Below, one piece after another: positions 1 through 6,067 of a stretch of DNA of 11,830 nt. The number at the start of each line of letters is the position of its first letter. The stretch's first letter is position 1. The notes under the pieces are model-generated. The model was not told the DNA's origin and searched no databases. It saw nothing but the letters and a program-made list of their open reading frames with translations. The stretch covers positions 1-11,830 of the forward strand of contig JASIGD010000598.1 of the NCBI GenBank assembly GCA_030045295.1. Direction: 5' to 3'. Both the position numbers and the translations under genes were made by a program. Source of the DNA: Streptosporangiaceae bacterium. GTDB lineage: Bacteria; Actinomycetota; Actinomycetes; Streptosporangiales; Streptosporangiaceae.

Positions 1-12
1 GACAGCAAGCGA

Positions 13-36
13 GCCCCGGAGCGATTGCTCCGAGGC
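13..36 (-). terminator. Possible hairpin terminator after the initiator tRNA
   Basis: CGGAGC (17-22) and GCTCCG (27-32) form a perfect 6-bp stem around a GATT loop. Beyond one C/A mismatch, three more pairs extend it out to 13 and 36. It lies 18 bases beyond the encoded CCA of the tRNA on the minus strand, where a processing or termination hairpin would be expected. There is no U-rich tract, which is common for actinobacterial terminators but leaves the call uncertain. Confidence 0.35.
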
Positions 37-53
37 CCTGACCTGCTGGGACT

Positions 54-130
54 TGGTAGCGGGGGCGGGATTTGAACCCGCGACCTCTGGGTTATGAGCC
101 CAGCGAGCTACCGAACTGCTCCACCCCGCG
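54..130 (-). tRNA. Initiator tRNA-fMet (anticodon CAU)
   Basis: Read on the minus strand, this 77-base gene begins CGCGGGG, has anticodon CAU in the loop of GCTGGGCTCATAACCCAG, a GGTTCAAATCC T-arm, and ends CCCCGCT-A-CCA with the CCA encoded. The anticodon stem carries the three consecutive G:C pairs that mark initiator tRNAs. The first base is C opposite U at position 72, so the acceptor end is unpaired; this is the feature that directs formylation and keeps the tRNA out of elongation. From memory it closely resembles streptomycete and mycobacterial tRNA-fMet. Together these separate it from elongator Met and Ile2 tRNAs that share CAU. Confidence 0.97.
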
Positions 131-143
131 TCGGTGTCCCTTT

Positions 144-172
144 ACTTTAGGAACTCCTGCCAGCCAACGCAA
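144..172 (-). promoter_or_regulatory. Promoter of the initiator tRNA
   Basis: On the minus strand, TTGCGT (172-167) and TAAAGT (149-144) are separated by 17 bases, the ideal spacing for a housekeeping sigma factor. Transcription would start near 137-138, giving a short 5' leader of about 7 bases before the tRNA at 130. The patch is clearly more AT-rich than its surroundings. Confidence 0.65.
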
Positions 173-231
173 ATCACCGCCTCCCTCCGAGCTACCCCGG
201 CGGGCGGGCGTCGCCGGGTCCGGTCAGGGCG

Positions 232-243
232 TAACCTTCGGGC
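232..243 (+). promoter_or_regulatory. -10 box for a leaderless rnhA transcript
   Basis: TAACCT (232-237) fits the actinobacterial TANNNT -10 consensus and is followed by exactly 6 bases before ATG at 244, so transcription would begin at or next to the start codon. No Shine-Dalgarno sequence precedes that ATG, as expected for a leaderless mRNA. No convincing -35 element is visible. Confidence 0.5.
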
Positions 244-699
244 ATGACCGAGGTCGTGATCTACACCGACGGCGCATGCAGCGGAAATCCGGGGCGAGGC
301 GGCTGGGGCGTGGTGCTCCACTGGAATGACGCGGTAAGAGAGCTGCACGGCGGCGAGCCGCTGACCACGAACAACCGGATGGAGCTGATGGCGGCCATCC
401 AGGCCCTCGAGGCCCTCAACCGCCCGGCGAAGGTGCAGTTGTACACCGACAGCAGGTACCTGCTGGACGGGATCACCAAGTGGATCAGGGGCTGGCAGCG
501 CAACGGCTGGCTGACCTCGGCCAAGCAGCCGGTCAAGAACGCGGACCTCTGGCGCAGGCTGGTCGAGGCCATCAACGGCCACGAGGTCACCTGGCTCTGG
601 GTCAAGGGCCACGCCGGTGATGAGGGCAACGAGCGTGCCGACGCGCTGGCCCGGCTCGGCATCGAGGAAGCAGCCAGCGCTATCCCCTCGGCGAAGTGA
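244..699 (+). CDS. rnhA: Ribonuclease HI
   Basis: This 151-residue protein is a near full-length RNase HI (E. coli's is 155). It cleaves the RNA strand of RNA:DNA hybrids in the cytoplasm, for example R-loops and leftover replication primers, using two metal ions. The opening [16 protein letters not shown] motif is diagnostic. The catalytic set is intact: D9, E47 (in NNRMELMA), D69 (in YTDSRYL) and D133 (in NERADALA), with the flexible-loop histidine H123 in [10 protein letters not shown]. The basic W-rich handle region (about 78-98) is present, so this is the E. coli-like type and not the short form. There is no hybrid-binding N-terminal domain or C-terminal phosphatase domain, although actinobacteria often carry such fusions. 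ATG at 244 is supported by the TAACCT box 6 bases upstream. It converges on the next gene, with stops 3 bases apart. Confidence 0.97.
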   Translation: MTEVVIYTDGACSGNPGRGGWGVVLHWNDAVRELHGGEPLTTNNRMELMAAIQALEALNRPAKVQLYTDSRYLLDGITKWIRGWQRNGWLTSAKQPVKNADLWRRLVEAINGHEVTWLWVKGHAGDEGNERADALARLGIEEAASAIPSAK

Positions 700-702
700 G
701 CT

Positions 703-1206
703 CTACTCCCCGGCGGGCCGGGGGCTGGCCGGGGGGCTGTCGAACATCAGCAACCACGCGACGTTGAAGCCCAAGAACACCAGCGTGGTCAGCAGCACCG
801 CCTCGGTTCGGAGCACGTCCCGGCCGGGAATCAAGGCCAGAACCCCGATGAGGACATAAAGAATGATCGCCACCGCATAAGCGGCCACGCCGAGTCGATC
901 CGAGACCGGAAGACCGCCGCCGCGGCCGGGCTGCGCGGGAAAGCCGCGCACCGCGACCATGACGACGGCACCGCCGAATGCCACGATGGCGAACGATACG
1001 CGCCAGAATGCGGCCACCTGCGAGTCGATCAAGGCGAACACGCTCATTATCCCGGGCAGGGCGAAGTGCAGCGCGACGCCGTAAGAGCGCCGTCGGCGCT
1101 CCGGATCCTTTTCCCATTCGCTGAGGCGCATCTGAACGATGACCAGCCACAGCCCCAGCAGGGCGAAACACGCCGTCGAGAACGCGCCGTAGAAGGCATC
1201 AAGCAT
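703..1206 (-). CDS. Five-helix integral membrane protein of unknown function
   Basis: I do not recognise a named family. The 167-residue product has about five hydrophobic helices (near residues 5-25, 45-60, 66-86, 105-127 and 134-155). A basic loop, EKDPERRRR (32-40), follows helix 1, and by the positive-inside rule it places that loop in the cytoplasm. The tail (156-167) is short, Pro-rich and hydrophilic. No catalytic or metal-binding motif is visible. The start is well supported: ATG at 1206 is preceded by a strong AGGGAGGGG ribosome binding site at 5-base spacing. A hairpin lies 2 bases further upstream. The gene is convergent with rnhA, and the small minus-strand ORF at 1392-1520 lies 185 bases upstream of it. 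Confidence 0.85.
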   Translation of the reverse strand: MLDAFYGAFSTACFALLGLWLVIVQMRLSEWEKDPERRRRSYGVALHFALPGIMSVFALIDSQVAAFWRVSFAIVAFGGAVVMVAVRGFPAQPGRGGGLPVSDRLGVAAYAVAIILYVLIGVLALIPGRDVLRTEAVLLTTLVFLGFNVAWLLMFDSPPASPRPAGE

Positions 1207-1252
1207 GAATTCCCCTCCCTATCCGTGTCGCCCGCAGACGGGAGCGACACGG
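1207..1252 (-). promoter_or_regulatory. Strong RBS with an adjacent 5'-leader hairpin
   Basis: On the minus strand the ribosome binding site AGGGAGGGG (1220-1212) precedes ATG at 1206. Directly upstream, CCGTGTCG (1223-1230) pairs with CGACACGG (1245-1252). An inner CCCG/CGGG stem closes a CAGA loop, and a 2-base bulge (1243-1244) interrupts one strand, for 12 pairs in all. It could modulate translation or RNA stability of the membrane protein, or end transcription from further upstream. It does not pair with the binding site itself. Confidence 0.5.
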
Positions 1253-1391
1253 CCTATGGTCACACGCGCCGGGTCAGCTGTGAACGATTTCGGTGTGGTG
1301 GCAGAAATGCACCCTGTCCGGGCGGAGCTCCTTCGCTGCGTAGCGTCCACGTGGCCAGCAAACGACATTACGCGGGCCGCCGCGTCGGCCT

Positions 1392-1520
1392 CTAGCCCGC
1401 GGACCTCTCGCCGCGAGGGCACGGGCGCTGGGTGAAGTGGTCGGCGCCGCACTTCGCGCAGATCCGGAAGCCTTCCATCAACTCGGCTCGCGCTTCGATG
1501 TCGGAGCTGAAGCCGCTCAT
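1392..1520 (-). CDS. Probable 42-residue CCHC zinc mini-protein
   Basis: This short frame encodes an acidic start (MSGFSSDIEARAELMEG), then FRICAKCGADHFTQRPC and a basic tail. The cysteines and histidine are spaced C-x2-C-x3-H-x5-C, close to but not identical to the zinc-knuckle pattern C-x2-C-x4-H-x4-C, so zinc binding is plausible. Nearly all codons end in G or C (only GAA twice, CGA and CCT do not), the bias expected of a real gene here. The reading frame runs further upstream, but that part looks like noise. ATG at 1520 has an AGGAG about 13 bases upstream, a little distant. The function is unknown; a nucleic-acid or protein-binding accessory is a guess. If it is not real, 1207-1711 is a 505-base intergenic region holding only the hairpin and the palindromes listed separately. 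Confidence 0.45.
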   Translation of the reverse strand: MSGFSSDIEARAELMEGFRICAKCGADHFTQRPCPRGERSAG

Positions 1521-1621
1521 GCCACTGGGACTGCTCCTGCCCGCGCGGGCCTGCCCCCAGACAGACTTCGCGGGCAGGCCGGCTCTGCGGTCAACGCGGC
1601 GGCCCTCGGCCCGAAGGCATA

Positions 1622-1679
1622 CGCCTGCAGCTAAACACGGCATAACTCGACTATGCCGGCCGTTGCACCGATGCAGGCG
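1622..1679. repeat. Nested inverted repeats between divergent genes
   Basis: CGGCATA (1638-1644) and TATGCCG (1652-1658) form a perfect 7-bp inverted repeat around a 7-base centre, a 21-bp operator-sized palindrome. An outer pair, CGCCTGCA (1622-1629) and TGCAGGCG (1672-1679), flanks it. They lie in the only AT-richer patch between the divergent small ORF (start 1520) and the DUF1614 gene (start 1712), where their promoters should be. I could not pick a clean TANNNT box for either gene. Confidence 0.4.
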
Positions 1680-1711
1680 CGGAGGCCATCGCGCCGGCGG
1701 AGGTGCGGAAC

Positions 1712-2467
1712 ATGTTCGGGGATACGGGAAGGCTGGGCGGTCGCGCCGCCTGGGACGGCCGCCACGATGGCAGCGGCAGCCGTGGGCGGCAGATGTTCTA
1801 CTGGCCGCTGGCTGGCCCGTTCCTGCTCGCGGGCCTGGTGGCCGTGGCCCTGCTGGTCGCGCTGCTGCAGGTCGGCATCTTCAGCTACGCCTTCGACCGG
1901 CTGGGCATCAGCCCGGCTGTGGCGCTGACGCTCCTGCTCGTCAGCCTGGTCGGCAGCGCGGTGAACGTGCCCGTCGCCCGCCTGCGCAACCAGCTCGTCG
2001 AGGTGCGGCGCGCCGTCAGCGTATTCGGGGTCAGGTATCTGGTCCCGATGCTGACCAGGCGGAACACGACCATCGCGGTGAACGTGGGGGGCGCGCTGGT
2101 GCCCGTGCTCGTCTCCGGCTACCTGATCGCGCATGACCGGATCGGCTGGCAGGCGCTGGCCGCCGTGGTCATCGTCGGCGCCCTCGTGCACCTGGTGGCG
2201 CGGCCGGTGCCGGGACTCGGCATCGCGGTCCCGGCGCTGCTGCCCGGTATTTTCGCCGCCCTGGTCGCCGTGGCCCTGCATCCGGCGGCCGTCGCCGGGC
2301 TCGCGTACGCGGGCGGCACGCTGGGCACCTTGGTCGGCGCGGACCTGGTCAACCTGCCGAAGGTCCGGCGGCTGGGCGCGCCGGTGGTGTCGATCGGCGG
2401 CGCGGGAACCTTCGACGGCGTGTTCATCACCGGCATCATCGCCGTCCTGCTGGCCGGCCTGTTGTAA
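1712..2467 (+). CDS. DUF1614 family membrane protein
   Basis: The 251-residue product is a polytopic membrane protein matching what I remember of DUF1614, a family of unknown function found in bacteria and archaea. Family-type signatures are NVPVARL (85-91), NVGGALVP (124-131), GADLVNLPK (209-217) and the C-terminal SIGGAGTFDGVF (227-238), followed by a last helix. About seven hydrophobic segments are visible. I chose ATG at 1712 because GGAGG (1699-1703) sits 8 bases before it. A GTG at 1703 is also in frame but overlaps that binding site. Family-like sequence appears to begin at MFYWPL (ATG at 1793), so the first 27 residues, rich in Gly and Arg, may be a lineage-specific cytoplasmic extension or a start-site error. 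It converges with the next gene, 35 bases apart. Confidence 0.88.
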   Translation: MFGDTGRLGGRAAWDGRHDGSGSRGRQMFYWPLAGPFLLAGLVAVALLVALLQVGIFSYAFDRLGISPAVALTLLLVSLVGSAVNVPVARLRNQLVEVRRAVSVFGVRYLVPMLTRRNTTIAVNVGGALVPVLVSGYLIAHDRIGWQALAAVVIVGALVHLVARPVPGLGIAVPALLPGIFAALVAVALHPAAVAGLAYAGGTLGTLVGADLVNLPKVRRLGAPVVSIGGAGTFDGVFITGIIAVLLAGLL

Positions 2468-2502
2468 CTGTGCTGACCCAGGGGCGGCCCGCGGGACCCC
2501 CG

Positions 2503-3552
2503 CTACCGGGGTGGACCCATCCCCCGGATTTTCCTTGGCCGCACCACGAGCACCACGGCGCCGACGATAAAGGCGCCGCCGACGAACATGGCCGGGGTCA
2601 GCCTTTCGTTCAGGATGAGCGTGCCGAGCAGCACCGCGATCACCGGGTTGATGTAAGCGTACGTCGCGACTGTGGTGACAGGCAGTAGCCTCACGGCCAC
2701 GACGTACGCGGAGAACGCCACGATGGATCCGACCACGGTCAGGTAGCCCAGGGCCAGCCAGGAGCTGCCCGACACCGCGGACAGCCGGAGCGAGCCGAAC
2801 TCGCCGGTGGCCGCGGCGAGCACAAGCAGGACACCGCCCCCGGTGAGGAGTTGCATCGCGCTGGTCAGCGCCGGGCTGGCCGGCGTGGTGACCCGCCGGG
2901 CCATGATCGTCCCCAGCGCCCAGGCCGCCGCCGCGGACAGGATGATCGCCACTCCCGAAGCTGAAGCCCCGGCCTTACCGCCGCCGAGGCCAGACAGCAG
3001 GCCGACCCCGGCCAGCCCGATGACCAGCCCGGTCACCGGCGCCGGCCCGAGCCGGGCGTGGTTCAGCACCGCGTCCATGCCCAGCAGCCACAGCGGTACG
3101 GTGGCGATGAGCAGGGCGGCGAGCCCGGAGGGCACCGTCGTCTCCGCCACGCACACCGCGCCGTTGGCGCCCAGCAGCAGGACGCCCACGATCGCGCAGC
3201 CCAGCCACTCCGCGCGACCCGGCCGGTAACGCACGGCGCGCCCGGTCTGCTCGCCCTTCGCGGCCGCGGCCTTCGCGCCTCGCATCGCTACCGGGAACAT
3301 GATCAGGCCGGCGATCAGAAACCGTACTGACGCCAGTACCAGCGGCGGGATCGTCTGGTCGCCGACCCTGATGGCCAGGTAGGTACTCCCCCACACGACC
3401 CACACGGTGAGCAGCGCTACCCAGGCGCCCAAGCTGGCCCGCCGTACCAATCCCGTCTTTTCCTGAGTCCGAACGGACCGTGGCGCTTCCCGTCCGTCGC
3501 CTTCCTGCTGCCCCTCGGGGGCGTAGGCCACAGGCACCTTCCGCTCGCTCAT
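2503..3552 (-). CDS. EamA/DMT-superfamily transporter (YedA/RhaT-like)
   Basis: This 349-residue inner-membrane protein has the ten-helix layout of two tandem EamA repeats (about 42-188 and 199-338). The first repeat opens with WVVWGSTYLAIRVGDQ and VLASVRFLIAG, typical of the YedA branch. The second ends with YAYINPVIAVLLG and LNERLTPAMFVGGAFIVGAVV. Members export amino acids, metabolites or drugs by proton exchange; the substrate cannot be read from sequence. The first 40 residues form a charged, hydrophilic cytoplasmic extension longer than usual. I chose ATG at 3552; an in-frame TTG at 3561 would add three residues but has its binding site too close. Upstream lies an array of three inverted half-sites, which suggests ligand-responsive control. 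No regulator gene adjoins it. Confidence 0.92.
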   Translation of the reverse strand: MSERKVPVAYAPEGQQEGDGREAPRSVRTQEKTGLVRRASLGAWVALLTVWVVWGSTYLAIRVGDQTIPPLVLASVRFLIAGLIMFPVAMRGAKAAAAKGEQTGRAVRYRPGRAEWLGCAIVGVLLLGANGAVCVAETTVPSGLAALLIATVPLWLLGMDAVLNHARLGPAPVTGLVIGLAGVGLLSGLGGGKAGASASGVAIILSAAAAWALGTIMARRVTTPASPALTSAMQLLTGGGVLLVLAAATGEFGSLRLSAVSGSSWLALGYLTVVGSIVAFSAYVVAVRLLPVTTVATYAYINPVIAVLLGTLILNERLTPAMFVGGAFIVGAVVLVVRPRKIRGMGPPR

Positions 3553-3562
3553 GATCTTCAAG

Positions 3563-3625
3563 CCTGCCAGCCGGCATCCCGCGTGACGAGTGGCAGGATC
3601 GCCAACCTTCGGGCAAATCCTGCCA
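3563..3625. promoter_or_regulatory. Three alternating CCTGCCA half-sites at 28-bp steps
   Basis: CCTGCCA (3563-3569), its complement TGGCAGG (3591-3597) and CCTGCCA again (3619-3625) begin exactly 28 bases apart. The last two extend to a perfect 9-bp inverted repeat, TGGCAGGAT (3591-3599) and ATCCTGCCA (3617-3625), with 17 bases between. The array ends 11 bases before the transporter start codon, so it is either a multi-site operator over the promoter and leader, or, if transcribed, alternative stem-loops in which the middle copy can pair with either neighbour. Confidence 0.5.
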
Positions 3626-3744
3626 TCGGGCCGCGGCTGTGCCGGCGCCCAGCGGTTAGGCGGCTCCGCCGGTCATCGCGGTGGTCGGCTGGGACATCTG
3701 AACCGAGTACCTGACCGGAGGGGCTAACCGTCCCGCTCCCGGGG

Positions 3745-3771
3745 AGGGCCGTCTGCCTGCAGGACGGCCCT
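3745..3771 (-). terminator. Hairpin terminator after the GT87-like gene
   Basis: AGGGCCGTC (3745-3753) and GACGGCCCT (3763-3771) form a perfect 9-bp, GC-rich stem with a 9-base loop. It lies 17 bases past the minus-strand stop at 3789. It has no U tract, the form often seen for actinobacterial intrinsic terminators. It separates this gene from the transporter transcript, which starts more than 100 bases further on. Confidence 0.6.
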
Positions 3772-3788
3772 GACGGCGTGGCCGGCCG

Positions 3789-5072
3789 CTAAAGCGGGGA
3801 CGATGCCACATCCGGCGCGCGGGCCGGATCGGCGGACTTGCGCCCGGCCTGCGAGACGAGCAGCCACAGCACCAGGGCGGCGGGATAGATGAAGTAGCCG
3901 AACCGGGTCGAAGGAGCGAGCACGAACATGGCGGAGAGCCCGATGACCAGCCGGATGGTGGCGGCAGGAACGTCCCTGGGCGGCCTGATCACGAGGGATA
4001 CCGCGATGGCGAGCGCGGAACCTATCAGCAGCAGGACGACGACCGTGTGACCGACGGAGCCGGTCTGCGCGAGCACGTGGCCGAGCAGCGGGCTGGCGGC
4101 CTGCGACTTGACGCTGGCCAGGCCGAGCGGGAACAAGATCGTGTTCTTTACCAGCGCCCCGGGCCTGAGCACCGCGAACGGCCCGACGATGACCGCGACC
4201 ACGCTGACCGCCGCCGCGGTGAACCGCCAGGCCGCGCGCTTGCCGTCGCGCACGTAGAGCAGCGCGAACGCCACGATCAGCGCGGGCCACGCGGTCGCTT
4301 TCATCGACGAGGCGACGCCGAGGGCCAGCCCGGCGGCGATCACGTTCCTGCCGCCCACCCGCCAGAGCAAGGCAAAGCCGAGGCACATGAACGCGACCAT
4401 GGGCACGTCGGTTCCGCCGACGCAGAGTTCGAACGCGATGACCGGCGATGCCGTTACGAACAGGGCCCAGCGGATGCAGTCCTTAGCCCCGGCGATTCTC
4501 AGCGCATAGGCGAACACGACCAGGAACACGATCCCGAACCACACCCGGGGATCGGTCAGCGGGCCGTGGCCGAGCAGCGCCTGCGGCACGCCGAACGCGG
4601 CCATCAGCGGCAGGTACGGGTTGTACAGGTTGGGATTGGTGGTGGTGTCCAGGACCTGGGAGCTCTTGTACGGGGTGCCGTGCTTGATGAGCGTCTTGGC
4701 TGAGGTCGCCACGACGCCTACCTCGGGCTCGCCGTGGCCGGTCGATACCATCCACAGCAGCGGAATGAGGATGGCCCCGCAGACGAGAACGCCCAGCGCG
4801 ACGTCGACCCCGGTCGAGCGTGACCGCCAGGCCGTGACGGCGAGGGCGGCCAACGCGTAAGCGCACGCCCCTGCCGTGCCCCACAGCCGGTGCAGCGGGT
4901 CGGAGCTGAACAAGGAGACTCCGCCCGCGAACAGGGCGCACCCGACGAGCCCGGCGACCAGCCAGGCCCGGGGCATGGTGATCAGGGATTGCCATCCGGT
5001 GGGCGCGGCGGCTTGCCCGCCGCCCCCGGCCCCCGTCGTTGGCGCGAGTACGCGGGTATCGCGACTAGCCAT
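3789..5072 (-). CDS. GT87-like (DUF2029) polytopic membrane glycosyltransferase
   Basis: The 427-residue product is mostly membrane helices: a hydrophilic Gly-rich start (1-33), about ten or more hydrophobic segments (38-408) and a short polar tail. The order resembles GT-C enzymes of family GT87, which move mannose or arabinose from polyprenyl-phosphate donors onto envelope glycolipids on the outer face of the membrane. Supporting motifs are an acidic loop after an early helix (GHGEPEVGV, 112-120), the HGTPY...YNPYLPLMAAFGVP region (131-163) resembling the family's G-x-x-x-Y...YPPL segment, and the SMKATAWPALIVA helix (256-268). Donor and acceptor are unknown. I chose ATG at 5072 because TAAGAT lies 7 bases before it; ATG at 5081 and GTG at 5105 are alternatives. 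It diverges from the dehydrogenase gene and stands alone. Confidence 0.83.
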   Translation of the reverse strand: MASRDTRVLAPTTGAGGGGQAAAPTGWQSLITMPRAWLVAGLVGCALFAGGVSLFSSDPLHRLWGTAGACAYALAALAVTAWRSRSTGVDVALGVLVCGAILIPLLWMVSTGHGEPEVGVVATSAKTLIKHGTPYKSSQVLDTTTNPNLYNPYLPLMAAFGVPQALLGHGPLTDPRVWFGIVFLVVFAYALRIAGAKDCIRWALFVTASPVIAFELCVGGTDVPMVAFMCLGFALLWRVGGRNVIAAGLALGVASSMKATAWPALIVAFALLYVRDGKRAAWRFTAAAVSVVAVIVGPFAVLRPGALVKNTILFPLGLASVKSQAASPLLGHVLAQTGSVGHTVVVLLLIGSALAIAVSLVIRPPRDVPAATIRLVIGLSAMFVLAPSTRFGYFIYPAALVLWLLVSQAGRKSADPARAPDVASSPL

Positions 5073-5079
5073 CGTATGC

Positions 5080-5105
5080 ATCTTACGCCCTACGCGGCTG
5101 GTCAC
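5080..5105 (-). promoter_or_regulatory. Putative leaderless promoter of the GT87-like gene
   Basis: On the minus strand TAAGAT (5085-5080) fits TANNNT and is followed by 7 bases before ATG at 5072. GTGACC (5105-5100) resembles a -35 element, but its 14-base spacing is short. If correct, the two upstream in-frame starts would not be transcribed. Confidence 0.4.
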
Positions 5106-5243
5106 CCCCGCCCGTCCTGGGGCTGTCCGCCGATCCAGCGCAGTTCAGCGGCTCCTTCCCGGCGGCCTACCGGTGGGGTCCGCGGGATACCGCGCCAGTC
5201 ACCGATGGCCGTGCGCTGACGTGCAAGACAGCTGCTGGCCTGG

Positions 5244-5249
5244 TATAAC
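5244..5249 (+). promoter_or_regulatory. Possible -10 box before the dehydrogenase
   Basis: TATAAC matches TATAAT at five of six positions and is the only AT-rich hexamer before this gene. No Shine-Dalgarno sequence is present. Transcription would start around 5256, which would favour the second in-frame ATG at 5260 with a leader of a few bases. The final C and the lack of a -35 element weaken the call. Confidence 0.25.
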
Positions 5250-5250
5250 C

Positions 5251-6021
5251 ATGGCCATCATGGGCACCGGGCGTCTGCGGGACAAGGCCGCCATCATCAC
5301 CGGCGGCGAGGGCAGCATCGGGATGGCGACGGCCCGCGCCTTCGTGGACGAGGGCGCCAGGGTCTGCCTGGTCGGCCTGACCGCTGACGAACTGCGCGAC
5401 GGCGCTGCTTCGCTTGGCGGCGCGGCCACCTGGGCGGTCGCGGACGTGGCCGACTCGCGACAGGTCAAGACGGCCGTCGCGAGGGCAGCAGACGCGTTCG
5501 GCCGACTGGACGTGGTGGTGAGCAACGCGGGGATCAGCGGGGTCATCGCGCCCGTCGCCGACTACCCGGAAGACGTGTTCGACCAGGTCCTCGCCGTGCA
5601 CGTGCGCGGGTCGTTCCTGGTCTGCAAGCACACGCTGCCCTACCTGGGTCCAGGCGCCAGCATCGTGATCACTTCCAGCGTGGTCGGCCTCACCTCGGCC
5701 CCTGGGATCTGCGCCTACGCCACCGCCAAGCACGCACTGGTCGGACTGATGCGGACGCTGGCCAGGGAAACCGCGCCGCGCGGCATCCGGGTCAACACCA
5801 TTCACCCCGGCCCGGTCGACAACGAGTTCCAGCACCGTATCGAGGTGGCCGCCACCGGCGCGGAGCGCGACCGCGCCGCCGCCGCGTTCGAGGAGCTCAT
5901 CCCGCTGGCCAGGCACGCGGCACCCGACGAAGTGGCCCGGGCGATGCTCTTCCTGGCCAGCGACGAAAGCTCCTTCGTCACCGGTACCACCTTGGCCGTG
6001 GACGGCGGCATGTCCATCTGA
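5251..6021 (+). CDS. Classical short-chain dehydrogenase/reductase (SDR)
   Basis: This 256-residue soluble NAD(P)-dependent oxidoreductase has the full SDR layout and normal length. The nucleotide-binding turn is TGGEGSIG (17-24). An Asp for the adenine ring lies in ADVAD (64-68), NAG is at 92-94, the catalytic serine is S143 in ITSS, and the YxxxK pair is Y156/K160. The PGPV loop (186-189) and the C-terminal VTGTTLAVDGG signature (243-253) complete it. The fourth member of the usual Asn-Ser-Tyr-Lys tetrad is replaced: H117 sits where Asn is normal (LAVHVRGSF), as in some multifunctional-enzyme SDRs. The substrate is unknown. Residues are numbered from ATG 5251; ATG 5260, three codons later, is equally possible. 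Upstream in-frame sequence is antisense to the divergent gene and was not included. It converges on the DUF5941-type gene 46 bases away. Confidence 0.94.
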   Translation: MAIMGTGRLRDKAAIITGGEGSIGMATARAFVDEGARVCLVGLTADELRDGAASLGGAATWAVADVADSRQVKTAVARAADAFGRLDVVVSNAGISGVIAPVADYPEDVFDQVLAVHVRGSFLVCKHTLPYLGPGASIVITSSVVGLTSAPGICAYATAKHALVGLMRTLARETAPRGIRVNTIHPGPVDNEFQHRIEVAATGAERDRAAAAFEELIPLARHAAPDEVARAMLFLASDESSFVTGTTLAVDGGMSI

Positions 6022-6067
6022 GTTCGCGGCTCCCCGCGCGGCGGCAGCGCACCGCGATCGGCAGGCC

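Noticed and set aside
1631..2281. A 216-codon minus-strand frame opposite the DUF1614 gene
   Set aside because: It is very rich in His, Gln, Asp and Arg, typical of the reverse complement of a hydrophobic GC-rich membrane-protein gene.
2496..2512. ACCCC/GGGGT mini-hairpin between the convergent DUF1614 and EamA genes as a bidirectional terminator
   Set aside because: It has only five pairs and overlaps the EamA stop codon; such short G/C pairs are expected by chance here.
4047..4703. A 218-codon plus-strand frame opposite the GT87-like gene
   Set aside because: It has the same antisense-shadow composition (Arg, His, Gln, Glu), no motif and no plausible start signal.
4876..5250. N-terminal extension of the SDR (no stop back to 4876)
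   Set aside because: It overlaps the divergent GT87-like gene on the opposite strand, and SDR homology begins at the strand just before TGGEGSIG.
6025..6038. CGCGG/CCGCG hairpin after the SDR stop as a terminator
   Set aside because: It has five pairs with a 4-base loop in very GC-rich sequence and no further support. It may be real but cannot be distinguished from background.
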